Shown here one piece after another: positions 19,257-27,804 of a stretch of 64,000 bases of DNA; the stretch's first letter is position 1, and the number at the start of each line of letters is the position of its first letter. Location of the stretch: assembly GCA_040289475.1 (NCBI GenBank), contig PSLF01000010.1:1-64000 (forward strand), written 5' to 3'. This stretch comes from Acidimicrobiia bacterium. Lineage in GTDB: Bacteria; Actinomycetota; Acidimicrobiia; ATN3; PSLF01. The notes under the pieces were generated by a model that saw only the letters and a list, made by a program, of their open reading frames with translations, searched no databases and was not told the DNA's origin. The position numbers and the translations under genes were made by a program.

Positions 19257-21062
19257 ATGTCTGGAGAATCCTCTGTGTTGGTGAACAAAAGCGATCCCTC
19301 AGTTTCGCGAGTGTCGTCATCGCACTTCTACCTCAGAACTAATGCCTCGAAAGTCACAGTGATCTTTTTTGCCTTGACCTTGGTGACATCCTCATGTTCA
19401 GGGTTGAAAAAGAGCGCTCCTCCCAGCCTTTTCGAAGAAGTAGCGAGCGGCGTGGGGATCGATTACACCCAGTTCAGACCATACGAGTGCTTCGACCCGC
19501 CGCCTTGTGGACCGCTTTATATGTCCGGTGGCGCTGCATCGGGCGACTATGACAACGACGGCTATGTCGACCTGGTGGTGACGCGGGTAAACGAGTTTCC
19601 GATCCTCTACAGAAACGATGGAAACGGCCACTTCACGGATGTCACAGCTGGATCGGGCCTGAACATTCCAGAGGCTCGACGCACCAACGGTGCTGCTTTT
19701 GTAGACGTGGACTCCGACGGATGCTTGGACTTGGCTATGACAGTCCTCTACTCCCACCGCAACCTATTGTTTATGGGAGACTGTCGCGGCCACTTTAGGG
19801 AAGAGGGACTCCAGAGAGGTTTTGCGGAGGAACGGGCCGAACCAAGCGTCTACGGGTATGGTATTGCGGCCGGCGACTACGACAAGGACGGATACGTCGA
19901 CTTGTACGTCGGCGAATGGAGGTTCGACCTCACCTTCCCTGGAGCCCCTTCTGACTCCAAGCTGTTGCACAATCTTGGTGCTGCTGCACCTGGACACTTC
20001 GAGGATGCTTCGTCAAAAGCGGGAGTCACCCCACAAAAAATAGGGGGTCTGCTGACCGGCAGGTTCTGGTGGACGCCAGCCTTTGTCGACTTGGACAACG
20101 ACGGCTTCCAAGACCTGTTATTAGTTGGTGACTTCGCCTCCACCAAACTGTACTGGAACAACGGAGACGGAACCTTCACTGAGTCCACGATGAAGGCTGG
20201 CGTGGGGACCGAAGAGAACGGGATGGGCTTAGCCCTCGGTGACTTTAACAACGATGGCTTTATCGACATCTTCGTGAGTTCGATTTTTCAAACCCACCAG
20301 TGCGAGGTCGCCAAGAACGAGGAGGAAATCTGTGCCCACTGGGGAACGAGTGGTAATCGTCTGTTCAAGAACAATGGAAACAGGACATTCGAAGACGTAA
20401 CCGACAAAGCAGGGGTTCGCAACGGTCGTTGGGGATGGGGTGCCTCCTTTTTGGACTACGACGACGATGGCTTCTTGGACATAGTTCAAACAGCCGGCCA
20501 GTTCTACCCGTACCCCGACTTCCGGGCAGACAACTTCTATGACGATCCTAGTTTTTTGTGGAAAAACCTAAACGGCAATACATTCGCCGACGTATCACGC
20601 GACGCTGGATTAGACAAAGTCAGGAGGGGTAAGGGGCTCTTGGTAATGGATTTTGACCACGACGGTCTACAAGACGTATTCGTGGTTCAGAACTCCGACA
20701 AACCAAAGCTGTACCGGAACCTAGGCGCTCAGCCCCGAGGCAATTGGATCGAGGTGGAGCTTAAAGGAGCCGGTCCCAGCGAAAAGGGCTCGAATCTTCA
20801 GGGTATAGGAGCTGTAGTAAAGGTCGCTCCTTCAGGTGGACCCCACGTACTCACGGCACAATCTGTAGGTGGATCGAGCTTTCTTGGTCAGAACTCGCCG
20901 GCGCTGCACTTCGGGATTGGAACGAGCACCGAAGCTCGGAAAGTCGAAGTTTACTGGCCTGTCTCTGGATGCCACCAAGAATCACAAAATGTGCCAGCGC
21001 GCTCGCGGATTCTCTTTAGCGAGCAGGAGTGCCTTCGAGCGCGGCCTCGCCAGGCCGGCTGA
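19257..21062 (+). CDS. Exported lipoprotein with FG-GAP/VCBS repeats and ASPIC/UnbV domain
   Basis: CRTAC1-like surface protein of 601 residues. An N-terminal hydrophobic segment ending LTLVTSSC looks like a lipoprotein signal with a lipobox cysteine. At least six FG-GAP/VCBS calcium-binding motifs of the form GDYDNDGYVDLVV follow, suggesting a beta-propeller. The C-terminal part (from GNWIEVELKG to VEVYWPVSG) is an ASPIC/UnbV domain. Role unknown, possibly adhesion or carbohydrate binding. The 3' end overlaps the convergent membrane-protein gene by 47 bases. Confidence 0.88.
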   Translation: MSGESSVLVNKSDPSVSRVSSSHFYLRTNASKVTVIFFALTLVTSSCSGLKKSAPPSLFEEVASGVGIDYTQFRPYECFDPPPCGPLYMSGGAASGDYDNDGYVDLVVTRVNEFPILYRNDGNGHFTDVTAGSGLNIPEARRTNGAAFVDVDSDGCLDLAMTVLYSHRNLLFMGDCRGHFREEGLQRGFAEERAEPSVYGYGIAAGDYDKDGYVDLYVGEWRFDLTFPGAPSDSKLLHNLGAAAPGHFEDASSKAGVTPQKIGGLLTGRFWWTPAFVDLDNDGFQDLLLVGDFASTKLYWNNGDGTFTESTMKAGVGTEENGMGLALGDFNNDGFIDIFVSSIFQTHQCEVAKNEEEICAHWGTSGNRLFKNNGNRTFEDVTDKAGVRNGRWGWGASFLDYDDDGFLDIVQTAGQFYPYPDFRADNFYDDPSFLWKNLNGNTFADVSRDAGLDKVRRGKGLLVMDFDHDGLQDVFVVQNSDKPKLYRNLGAQPRGNWIEVELKGAGPSEKGSNLQGIGAVVKVAPSGGPHVLTAQSVGGSSFLGQNSPALHFGIGTSTEARKVEVYWPVSGCHQESQNVPARSRILFSEQECLRARPRQAG

Positions 21063-21813
21063 AAACCCTCGCCAACCCATTCTCTTTGAGAAGACCGGCG
21101 CGCCTCAGCTCTCCTACTCCGCCAAGGACTAAGACAGTGGGAACGAGGTTTAGCACAAAGTGCCACAGAATCCGATTTCCACTAGCCCAAGGAGACGGAA
21201 ATTTGTATGCGAGGCCAAAATACGTTGTTACACCGCGCGGGATTCCAAAGAGGTACCACGTGCTCGTCAGAAGCGCGTGTTCTATGAGGTGGAATCCTTC
21301 GACATAGTACGCCCATGTAGCCCAGCGCCGTGAACTCTTGTTGACTCCCGCTTTCTTCAGGGCGTCTACCATTGCCACCAGTCCTGCGAAGAACACTCCG
21401 TTGCCAAGCAGATGTAGGACCTCGTTCCCCGACTGGAGTCTAGCCTGGGGATCGAAAAAAGTGGTCAGCCCCCTCTGCGCGGCCAAAGCCCATGGGGACA
21501 GCCAAGGAAACGAGTAGGGGTGCCTTACCCAGAAGCCAGCCTGCAGAATATGCTCAAGCGTGTGAATAACTTGAAACACTACCGTTCCGTAGACGAGAAA
21601 TAAAAAATACTGTTCAGCTGCCCGGGCTTTCCCGTTGCGAGAGTTTCTGAAGTACCCTACTAAGCCGACCGAAGCTACAACAAAGAGGAGAACGGTGAGT
21701 CCTCCGGCTAATAGGTTGATTCCAGTAGGCTTGTTATACAGATCGGCTCGAGTCTGTGCTAGCACTTTCCCTCCTGCCAAGAAAGATTTTTCAATAAGAA
21801 TTTTGCGCGCCAC
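21016..21813 (-). CDS. Histidine-rich multi-pass membrane protein, function unknown
   Basis: No family recognised. The 265-residue protein has about six hydrophobic segments with histidines in or near them, including VIHTLEHILQAGF, EVLHLLGNG, FHLIEHALL and ILWHFVLNLV. The repeated HxxEH/LEH pattern is suggestive of metal or heme coordination, but that is only inference. The GTG start has no convincing ribosome-binding site, so the true start could be slightly downstream. It converges on, and overlaps, the FG-GAP lipoprotein gene. Confidence 0.65.
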   Translation of the reverse strand: MARKILIEKSFLAGGKVLAQTRADLYNKPTGINLLAGGLTVLLFVVASVGLVGYFRNSRNGKARAAEQYFLFLVYGTVVFQVIHTLEHILQAGFWVRHPYSFPWLSPWALAAQRGLTTFFDPQARLQSGNEVLHLLGNGVFFAGLVAMVDALKKAGVNKSSRRWATWAYYVEGFHLIEHALLTSTWYLFGIPRGVTTYFGLAYKFPSPWASGNRILWHFVLNLVPTVLVLGGVGELRRAGLLKENGLARVFSRPGEAALEGTPAR

Positions 21814-21969
21814 TATCTTATACCACAGTTGCTCATCCGCAGGCCTGTCTCGCCTTCTATGCCTTGAGGCCCCCGCTGAATACGGATTACCTAGGGCAGA
21901 ACCGGCATCCTTTATTCCACAAAGCAGGGGCGGTTTCGTCGGAGCTACATCAGTAGAAGGGGCAACAGT

Positions 21970-23067
21970 ATGAGAGTCGAGTCGCCAGCCCGCGTCCTAG
22001 TAGCTCCTCGAAAGCTCGACTCACGCACCGTCGAAGCTGACATACCCGAAACCGGTGGCCTACTCGAAGTCGAAGCTTGCGGCCTTTGCGGCACGGACCA
22101 TGAACAGTACAGCGGTGCCCTGCCTGGTCCTTTTCCTTTCATTCCGGGCCACGAGATTGTGGGCACGGTACGGGAGATGCCTCCCCAAACCGCTAAACGA
22201 CTCGGAATAAATCCCGGCGAGCGTGTAGCTGTAGACATTTTTCAGTCCTGCAGAGCGTGCTCAGCTTGCGAAGAGGGCGACTTCCGGCACTGCCGAACTC
22301 ACGGACTCCTAGACAGCTACGGTTTCATTTCCATCACGAAACCTCCTTCGCTTTGGGGAGGATATTCCCGGTTCGTATACCTGAGCGAAGACGCCGTCGT
22401 TCATCGGGTTCCCGCCTCCGTCGATCCTGTAGTGGCGACTCTTTTTAATCCTCTAGGGGCTGGAATTAGATGGGCAGTGAAAGTGCCCCGACTTGAACCC
22501 GGAGAAACTGTAGCTATCTTGGGGCCAGGTATAAGGGGGATCTCGGCGCTCGCCGCATGCAAATCCGCAGGTGCGGGGTTCGTGCTAGTTACCGGAAAAG
22601 GTGAGCGTGACGCGGTTCGGCTCAGAGTAGCCTCGGAGTTTGGAGCCGACGCAATAGTCGACATAGATAGGGACGATCCCGTCAGGGTACTCAAAAAGGA
22701 AGCGGGTGGCCTGGCTCACGTTGTCGTCGATGTCACAGCCAAAGCACCCGGTGCTCTCGCCCAGGCAGTAAGCATGTCAGCGCCAGGAGGTCGCATAGTG
22801 CTTGCCGGCACGAAAGGGTCGGCTGACACCCCAGGATTCATCCCGGACATGGTGATCTACAAAGAGCTCACGATCATCGGCGCCCTAGGAGTCGACTCAG
22901 CTTCTTATGAGGAAGCCCTTCGACTCATTGCATCTCGGCACTATCCATTCGAAGACTTACCGCGCCAGGTAGTGGGATTGGAAGGCGCCGAGGAAATCCT
23001 GCGTACTATGGGGGGAGAAACCCACCTTGAACCACCCCTGCACGCGGTAATCGCTCCGCAAGACTAA
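21970..23067 (+). CDS. Zinc-dependent alcohol dehydrogenase (MDR family)
   Basis: Medium-chain dehydrogenase/reductase of 365 residues. Catalytic zinc ligands are C40 (GLCGTD) and the H61-E62 pair in GHEIVG; structural zinc ligands are C94, C97, C100 and C108. The Rossmann motif is ILGPGIRGISA. The ATG follows GAAGGGG. The specific substrate is not predictable. It lies 182 bases upstream of the LLM-hydrolase-CMD operon and may belong to the same pathway, but that operon has its own promoter. Confidence 0.9.
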   Translation: MRVESPARVLVAPRKLDSRTVEADIPETGGLLEVEACGLCGTDHEQYSGALPGPFPFIPGHEIVGTVREMPPQTAKRLGINPGERVAVDIFQSCRACSACEEGDFRHCRTHGLLDSYGFISITKPPSLWGGYSRFVYLSEDAVVHRVPASVDPVVATLFNPLGAGIRWAVKVPRLEPGETVAILGPGIRGISALAACKSAGAGFVLVTGKGERDAVRLRVASEFGADAIVDIDRDDPVRVLKKEAGGLAHVVVDVTAKAPGALAQAVSMSAPGGRIVLAGTKGSADTPGFIPDMVIYKELTIIGALGVDSASYEEALRLIASRHYPFEDLPRQVVGLEGAEEILRTMGGETHLEPPLHAVIAPQD

Positions 23068-23199
23068 GCCAACAGCCTTTCGAGCTAGCACTAACAGCAC
23101 GAGCGTTCCTTAAGACCCGGCTCTGAGCACGACCTAGAACCCCCCTAGATCACTCGGGCGGCGCTGTTCTCTTATCAGAAAGCACCTTCCCGCTCCCCC

Positions 23200-23228
23200 T
23201 TGACTTGTATGTTACTCGCAGGTAACAT
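23200..23228 (+). promoter_or_regulatory. Promoter with overlapping palindromic operator upstream of LLM operon
   Basis: A -35 box TTGACT (23200-23205) and a -10 box TAACAT (23223-23228) are separated by exactly 17 bases. A perfect inverted repeat ATGTTAC-TCGCAG-GTAACAT (23209-23228) covers the spacer and the -10 box. This is the arrangement expected for repression by a TetR- or GntR-type regulator. The ATG of the LLM gene follows 21 bases later with a GAAGGAGG ribosome-binding site. No regulator gene is adjacent. Confidence 0.7.
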
Positions 23229-23249
23229 CGATGTCGAAGGAGGCTCATT

Positions 23250-24404
23250 ATGAAATTTTTTTCGTTTCACTTGATGCCGTGGCCGTATCTGCCTTCTGAC
23301 TACGATGGGCCCGCCTGGATCACGTGTCCAAACGATCTTTACGACCCAGCCCGTGGCCACGATTTATACAACCGCTACCTCGACGAACTAGAGTTCGCAG
23401 AGCAACTGGACTTTGACGGAATAGTGGTAAACGAACACCACCAAAACGCCTATGGCCTCATGCCCAGTCCTAATTTGTTTGCGGCCGCTCTTGCACGCCG
23501 CACACATAAAGTGAAAATCGCTGTTGTCGGTAACGCCTTGCCGTTATACAACCCTCCCACCAGAGTTGCAGAAGAATACGCAATACTAGATGTTTTGTCC
23601 GGGGGCAGACTGATCGCGGGGATGGTGGTCGGGGGTGGACCAGAGTACTACAGCTTTGGAATCAATCCTGCAGAGGCCAGGAGGCGATTCAGCGAGGCAC
23701 TGGACCTGATCGTAGAGGCATGGACCAAACCCGGCCCCTTTGAGTTCAACGGAGAATTCTACAAACTCAGATACGTCAATCCATGGCCCAAGCCGCTCCA
23801 GAAGCCGCACCCACCCATCTGGATTCCAGGAATCGGATCTGTCGAGACGATGGAGCTTGTAGCCGAGAGAGGTTACTCATACACCGGAATTCCCTTTTTC
23901 CACTTCGAGGTCTTCGAGAAGAACTACGCTTTGTTTCGCCGCATATGGGTAGAGCGGGACCGCAAGCCAGACCCCGAGGCACTGGGATGGCTCGTGCCAA
24001 TCTTCGTGGGCGAAACCGATGCAGAGGCACGGCGTCGATTTGAAGAGCACTTCTGGTACTTTGCGCACAAGCTCTTGGACGGCGTACAGATCAACCCCCC
24101 TGGCTATACAAGTGCCCAATCCGCAATGCGTATCAGGAGCGCCATGTCCCGCTTTATGCTCTCAGTCAGAACATGGGAAGAGGTCGAGTCTGGCATGTAC
24201 GCTATCGTCGGATCTCCTCAGACTGTGGCCGAGAAACTCGCTTTAGGGATAGAAAAGCTTGGCGTCGGGCACCTGCTAGGCCTTTTCCAGCTGGGTACCC
24301 TTCCTCATGAAGCAACAAAAGCCAATCTGGAGCTGTTCTCCGCAGAAGTTATGCCAGCGCTTAGAAGGGAGTTTCCAGGAGGTCCGACATGGCCGGAGGG
24401 CTAA
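23250..24404 (+). CDS. LLM class flavin-dependent oxidoreductase
   Basis: Luciferase-like monooxygenase-fold enzyme (384 residues) using FMN or F420. Family features include GIVVNEHHQNAYG in the N-terminal part, VAEEYAILDVLSGGRLIAGM, and the late GSPQTVAEKLALGI. The EHH motif is found in the alkanal-monooxygenase-like subgroup. Strong GAAGGAGG site before the ATG. First gene of an operon with an alpha/beta hydrolase and a CMD-family protein, which suggests oxidation followed by hydrolysis of a small organic compound. Confidence 0.9.
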   Translation: MKFFSFHLMPWPYLPSDYDGPAWITCPNDLYDPARGHDLYNRYLDELEFAEQLDFDGIVVNEHHQNAYGLMPSPNLFAAALARRTHKVKIAVVGNALPLYNPPTRVAEEYAILDVLSGGRLIAGMVVGGGPEYYSFGINPAEARRRFSEALDLIVEAWTKPGPFEFNGEFYKLRYVNPWPKPLQKPHPPIWIPGIGSVETMELVAERGYSYTGIPFFHFEVFEKNYALFRRIWVERDRKPDPEALGWLVPIFVGETDAEARRRFEEHFWYFAHKLLDGVQINPPGYTSAQSAMRIRSAMSRFMLSVRTWEEVESGMYAIVGSPQTVAEKLALGIEKLGVGHLLGLFQLGTLPHEATKANLELFSAEVMPALRREFPGGPTWPEG

Positions 24405-24408
24405 GACA

Positions 24409-25185
24409 GTGGAACGAGTAAAAGTTGACGGAGTGACCGTCCGGGTCTTCAAAGAAGGATCTGGCCCAGAAGTCATCTATTTTCACTCGGGATTCGGTGA
24501 AATGGGGCCTATCCGGTTCTTAACAGAGCTAGCCGCTTCGGGTTTTACGGTTGTGGCCTTGGAGATGCCAGGGTTCGGTGCCTCTGAATCCTCCAGGGAT
24601 TGGCACAAGATAGAAGATGCGATTTTCTTTTACAGAAGGGCCTTGGACACCCTAGAGATCGACTATCCTGCTCTCGTTGGCCAGTCTCTCGGGGGATGGA
24701 TTGCGGCAGAGATAGCTGTGTGGTTCCCCGAACGTGTGAGGGCTATGGTTCTCATAGACTCAGTGGGACTCTATGTCGAAGGAGAACCAATTCACGAGCT
24801 CTTCGGCGTGGAGCCGATCAAGCTCATGCCCCTTGTCTTTCCTTCGGGAGGCAACATCGTAGAACATGTGGTCCCTGCGTTAGAGGGAAACCTCGACTCG
24901 GACTCGGTACTGCTTCATTTCTTCCGGGCGATGGAGGCGACCGCTGCTATTGGATGGTCGCCATACATGCACGACCCAAAACTGAGGGAGCGTCTGAAGA
25001 CCGTGAGAGCTCCAGCACTCGTCATTCATGGGGAGAAGGATGGCATAGTTCCTGTGGCTCACTCGGAGGTCTACGCGGCAGAACTCCCCAAAGCGAGACT
25101 TGAAATACTGGATGGTCTAGGACACCTTCCTGCCCTAGAGCAGCCCTCTATGGTGGCTGGAATAGTAACTGATTTCCTTCGGTGA
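24409..25185 (+). CDS. Alpha/beta hydrolase
   Basis: Alpha/beta hydrolase with an intact triad: nucleophile Ser in GQSLGGW, Asp in GEKDGIVP and His in GLGHLPALEQ. The frame extends upstream inside the LLM gene to 24307; GTG at 24409 follows GGAGGG by 8 bases and starts 4 bases after the LLM stop, giving 258 residues. It probably cleaves an ester or C-C bond in the product of the upstream flavin enzyme; substrate unknown. Confidence 0.9.
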   Translation: MERVKVDGVTVRVFKEGSGPEVIYFHSGFGEMGPIRFLTELAASGFTVVALEMPGFGASESSRDWHKIEDAIFFYRRALDTLEIDYPALVGQSLGGWIAAEIAVWFPERVRAMVLIDSVGLYVEGEPIHELFGVEPIKLMPLVFPSGGNIVEHVVPALEGNLDSDSVLLHFFRAMEATAAIGWSPYMHDPKLRERLKTVRAPALVIHGEKDGIVPVAHSEVYAAELPKARLEILDGLGHLPALEQPSMVAGIVTDFLR

Positions 25186-25823
25186 ACATGAGCGGCGGCG
25201 AGACTCGGAAAACTTCGGGGGCCGCCTTCGAGAATCGCACCAGCCATTACCGTATTCCATTGCTAACTGAAGAAGAAGCCCGCAGGGCTTTAGAGAAAGC
25301 CGGGGTTCCAACGGTAATATCCTCGCTCAATATCTCCAGAGCCCTCGCCAACTCCGATCTACTCATAAAGATCGCGACCCAACCTACATCGCTACTCATG
25401 ACCCAGGCAGAAATTGAGCCCCGCCTTCGGGAGCTCATTATTTTGAGGACTGCTTGGAACAACGCTTGTGAGTACGAGTGGACACAGCACTACCACTTCG
25501 CCCGTGCGCTCGGAGTATCCGACGACGAGATAATGGCTGTAAAGAACTGGCAGTCATCGGATCTCTTCGACGAAGATGCCACGGCGGTGCTCGAGCTATC
25601 CGACACTCTAGCGAAAGGAAACTCCGTAGACGACGACGTATGGGGCAGCCTCGTCTCAGCTTTAGGGGGCGAGATGTTGGCGTTAGAAGCCGCAGCTATC
25701 GCAGGGGCTTGGACGATGGTCGCTTACGTTCTCAAGGCGGCAAGAATCCCCCTCGAAGAGGGTCAGCCCGTATGGCCTCCCGATGGAACCAAACCCCAAA
25801 ACGCGCGAGCCGCGGGTTCATAA
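25182..25823 (+). CDS. Carboxymuconolactone decarboxylase (CMD/AhpD-fold) family protein
   Basis: Protein of the AhpD-like fold with 213 residues. The core LRELIILRTAWNNACEYEW followed by QHYHFARALGVSDDEI matches the CMD domain. Only the first cysteine of the AhpD CxxC pair is present, so thiol peroxidase chemistry like AhpD is unlikely. The GTG start overlaps the hydrolase stop by 4 bases; an ATG two codons later is an alternative. Third gene of the LLM operon. Confidence 0.88.
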   Translation: MNMSGGETRKTSGAAFENRTSHYRIPLLTEEEARRALEKAGVPTVISSLNISRALANSDLLIKIATQPTSLLMTQAEIEPRLRELIILRTAWNNACEYEWTQHYHFARALGVSDDEIMAVKNWQSSDLFDEDATAVLELSDTLAKGNSVDDDVWGSLVSALGGEMLALEAAAIAGAWTMVAYVLKAARIPLEEGQPVWPPDGTKPQNARAAGS

Positions 25824-25851
25824 GAAGACGAAGACGACCGCGTGGTCCTTA

Positions 25852-27642
25852 CTACGAGGCGTAGATCTCCTCGATGAGCGAGGCGTATTTCTGAACGATG
25901 TTCCGTCGCCTCACCTTCAGGGTGGGAGTGATCTCCCCGCCATCAATGGTGAACGGCTTGTCTAAGATCTTGAATTTCTTGATCGATTCAGCACTAGAGA
26001 AGTGCGAATTGACCTCGTCGATGATCTTTTGGACCTCCGCTTGGAGGTCTTCGTCGTTTACGAGCTCCGAGAGGGATCCGGACTTGCCCTTGGACGCTGC
26101 CCATTTCTCCGCGGCCTCTTGATCTAGAGTTATAAGAGCCGCCAAAAATTTTCGTCCGTCCCCTACTACCACTGCTTGGTCGATCAAGGGTGCCAACTGA
26201 AGGCGCGACTCAAGCTCTTGAGGAGCAACGTTCTTCCCGCCTGCAGTGATAATCAGATCTTTCTTGCGATCGGTGATCGTCAGATAACCATCGTCGTCCT
26301 GGGTTCCGATGTCTCCAGAGTGCAGCCATCCGTCAATCAGTGTCTCGCTGGTGGCCTCAGGGTTCTTGTAGTACCCCCTGAAGACGTTTCCGCCTTTCAC
26401 TAAGATCTCACCGTCTTCGGCGATCTTTACAGTAACTCCGGGGATCGGTGGTCCGACGGTGCCGATTTTTATCTTTTCGGCCGGATTGACGCTCGTAGGA
26501 CCGCAGTCTTCGGTTTGGCCATAGCCTTCCCGTATTCGAACTCCAATGGCATGGAAGAATTTGCAGACCTCTGTGTTGAGAGGCGCAGCACCAGAGAACG
26601 CCATACGAACCGAGTTCATCCCAAGCTGAGAGCGAATCTTAGAAAACACGAGTCGGTCGAAGACGGCCAGCTGCAAAGCGTCCAAAATTCCAATCGAACG
26701 GCCTGCCTGCTCGGCCTCGACCGCTTTGAGGCCCAATTCGATGGCCTTCGTAGCGAGGGTGTGGCGAAGTCCCGTCGACTCTTCGATCCCCTCTTTTATG
26801 CGGTTGTACGCCTTCTCCCAAACCCGGGGAACCGCCACCATGATAGTTGGCTGGCAGTCCTGCAAATCCCGTACGAGGGTGTCGATCGACTCGGCAAACC
26901 AAGTAGTGGTGCCGTTCGCGATCTGGCTGAAGTGACTCACTAGCCGCTCGAGGATGTGGCTCAGCGGGAGAAACGACAACGACCTGTCGTACTCGTTAGC
27001 TTCTACAACCTGCTGCAGAGAGCGGACGGTCCATGCGATGTTGCCATGAGTAAGCTCTACACCCTTAGGCATCCCGGTAGTCCCCGAGGTGTAGACAAGC
27101 GTGGCGAGGTCGTCCGGAGACACGGCCGAGGACCGCTCTTCGTAAAGCTTTGGCTCTTGGGAGTCGAGTTCTCTCCCTAACTTGCGGACTTCATCAAAAC
27201 CGACTACGAAGTCGTCGTCGACACTTCCATCCATCAACACCACCCGCTGGACGGTCTCCAGCTTTTCTCGAAGATCGAGAATCTTCTGAGCGAATCCCGT
27301 GTTTTCGCACACAATGTAGCGCGCCTCAGAGTGATTTAGGATGTAGACGATCTGGTCCGACGCAGAGGTCTGATATATCGGAACGGTAACGCCGCCCATG
27401 GTCATACAACCCAGATCAGCCATGTGCCACTCAGGTCGGTTGTTAGAAAAGACAGCCATCATTTGACCGGGCTCGAAACCCATTGACACCAGACCGAGCC
27501 CGAATTCTCTAACCGCCCTGTAGTACTCGTTCCAGGTGATCGACTCCCAAAGCCCGCCTTGACGTCGACGCTTAAGGGCAGCGCGATCCCCCAATCTCTC
27601 CACTTGCTCGTGGAACATCTTTACAATCGTTTCATCGCTCAC
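25852..27642 (-). CDS. Long-chain fatty-acid--CoA ligase (AMP-binding)
   Basis: Adenylate-forming enzyme that activates long-chain fatty acids to acyl-CoA. Motifs are the P-loop-like YTSGTTGMPKGVELTHGN, the GYGQTE segment and GDIGTQDDDGYLTITDRKKD near the C-terminal hinge. The frame is open to 27690, but GTG at 27642 lies 8 bases after GGAGG and gives about 596 residues, matching the FadD15/bubblegum-type class. Divergent from the membrane protein gene that starts near 27.8 kb. Confidence 0.92.
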   Translation of the reverse strand: MSDETIVKMFHEQVERLGDRAALKRRRQGGLWESITWNEYYRAVREFGLGLVSMGFEPGQMMAVFSNNRPEWHMADLGCMTMGGVTVPIYQTSASDQIVYILNHSEARYIVCENTGFAQKILDLREKLETVQRVVLMDGSVDDDFVVGFDEVRKLGRELDSQEPKLYEERSSAVSPDDLATLVYTSGTTGMPKGVELTHGNIAWTVRSLQQVVEANEYDRSLSFLPLSHILERLVSHFSQIANGTTTWFAESIDTLVRDLQDCQPTIMVAVPRVWEKAYNRIKEGIEESTGLRHTLATKAIELGLKAVEAEQAGRSIGILDALQLAVFDRLVFSKIRSQLGMNSVRMAFSGAAPLNTEVCKFFHAIGVRIREGYGQTEDCGPTSVNPAEKIKIGTVGPPIPGVTVKIAEDGEILVKGGNVFRGYYKNPEATSETLIDGWLHSGDIGTQDDDGYLTITDRKKDLIITAGGKNVAPQELESRLQLAPLIDQAVVVGDGRKFLAALITLDQEAAEKWAASKGKSGSLSELVNDEDLQAEVQKIIDEVNSHFSSAESIKKFKILDKPFTIDGGEITPTLKVRRRNIVQKYASLIEEIYAS

Positions 27643-27804
27643 AGCCTCGACCTCCGAATAGACTCGCCCAACGGGTATCGTGGAGCGCAATTAACGCTTG
27701 AATTATGCACTTAAATGCAGAGCCGGTCTATGGACAGCTGCGTGGTGCTCCGAATAAGTATCGGAGAAGGAAGATATCGAACGGCTTTGGATAGGCGGTC
27801 GCTG

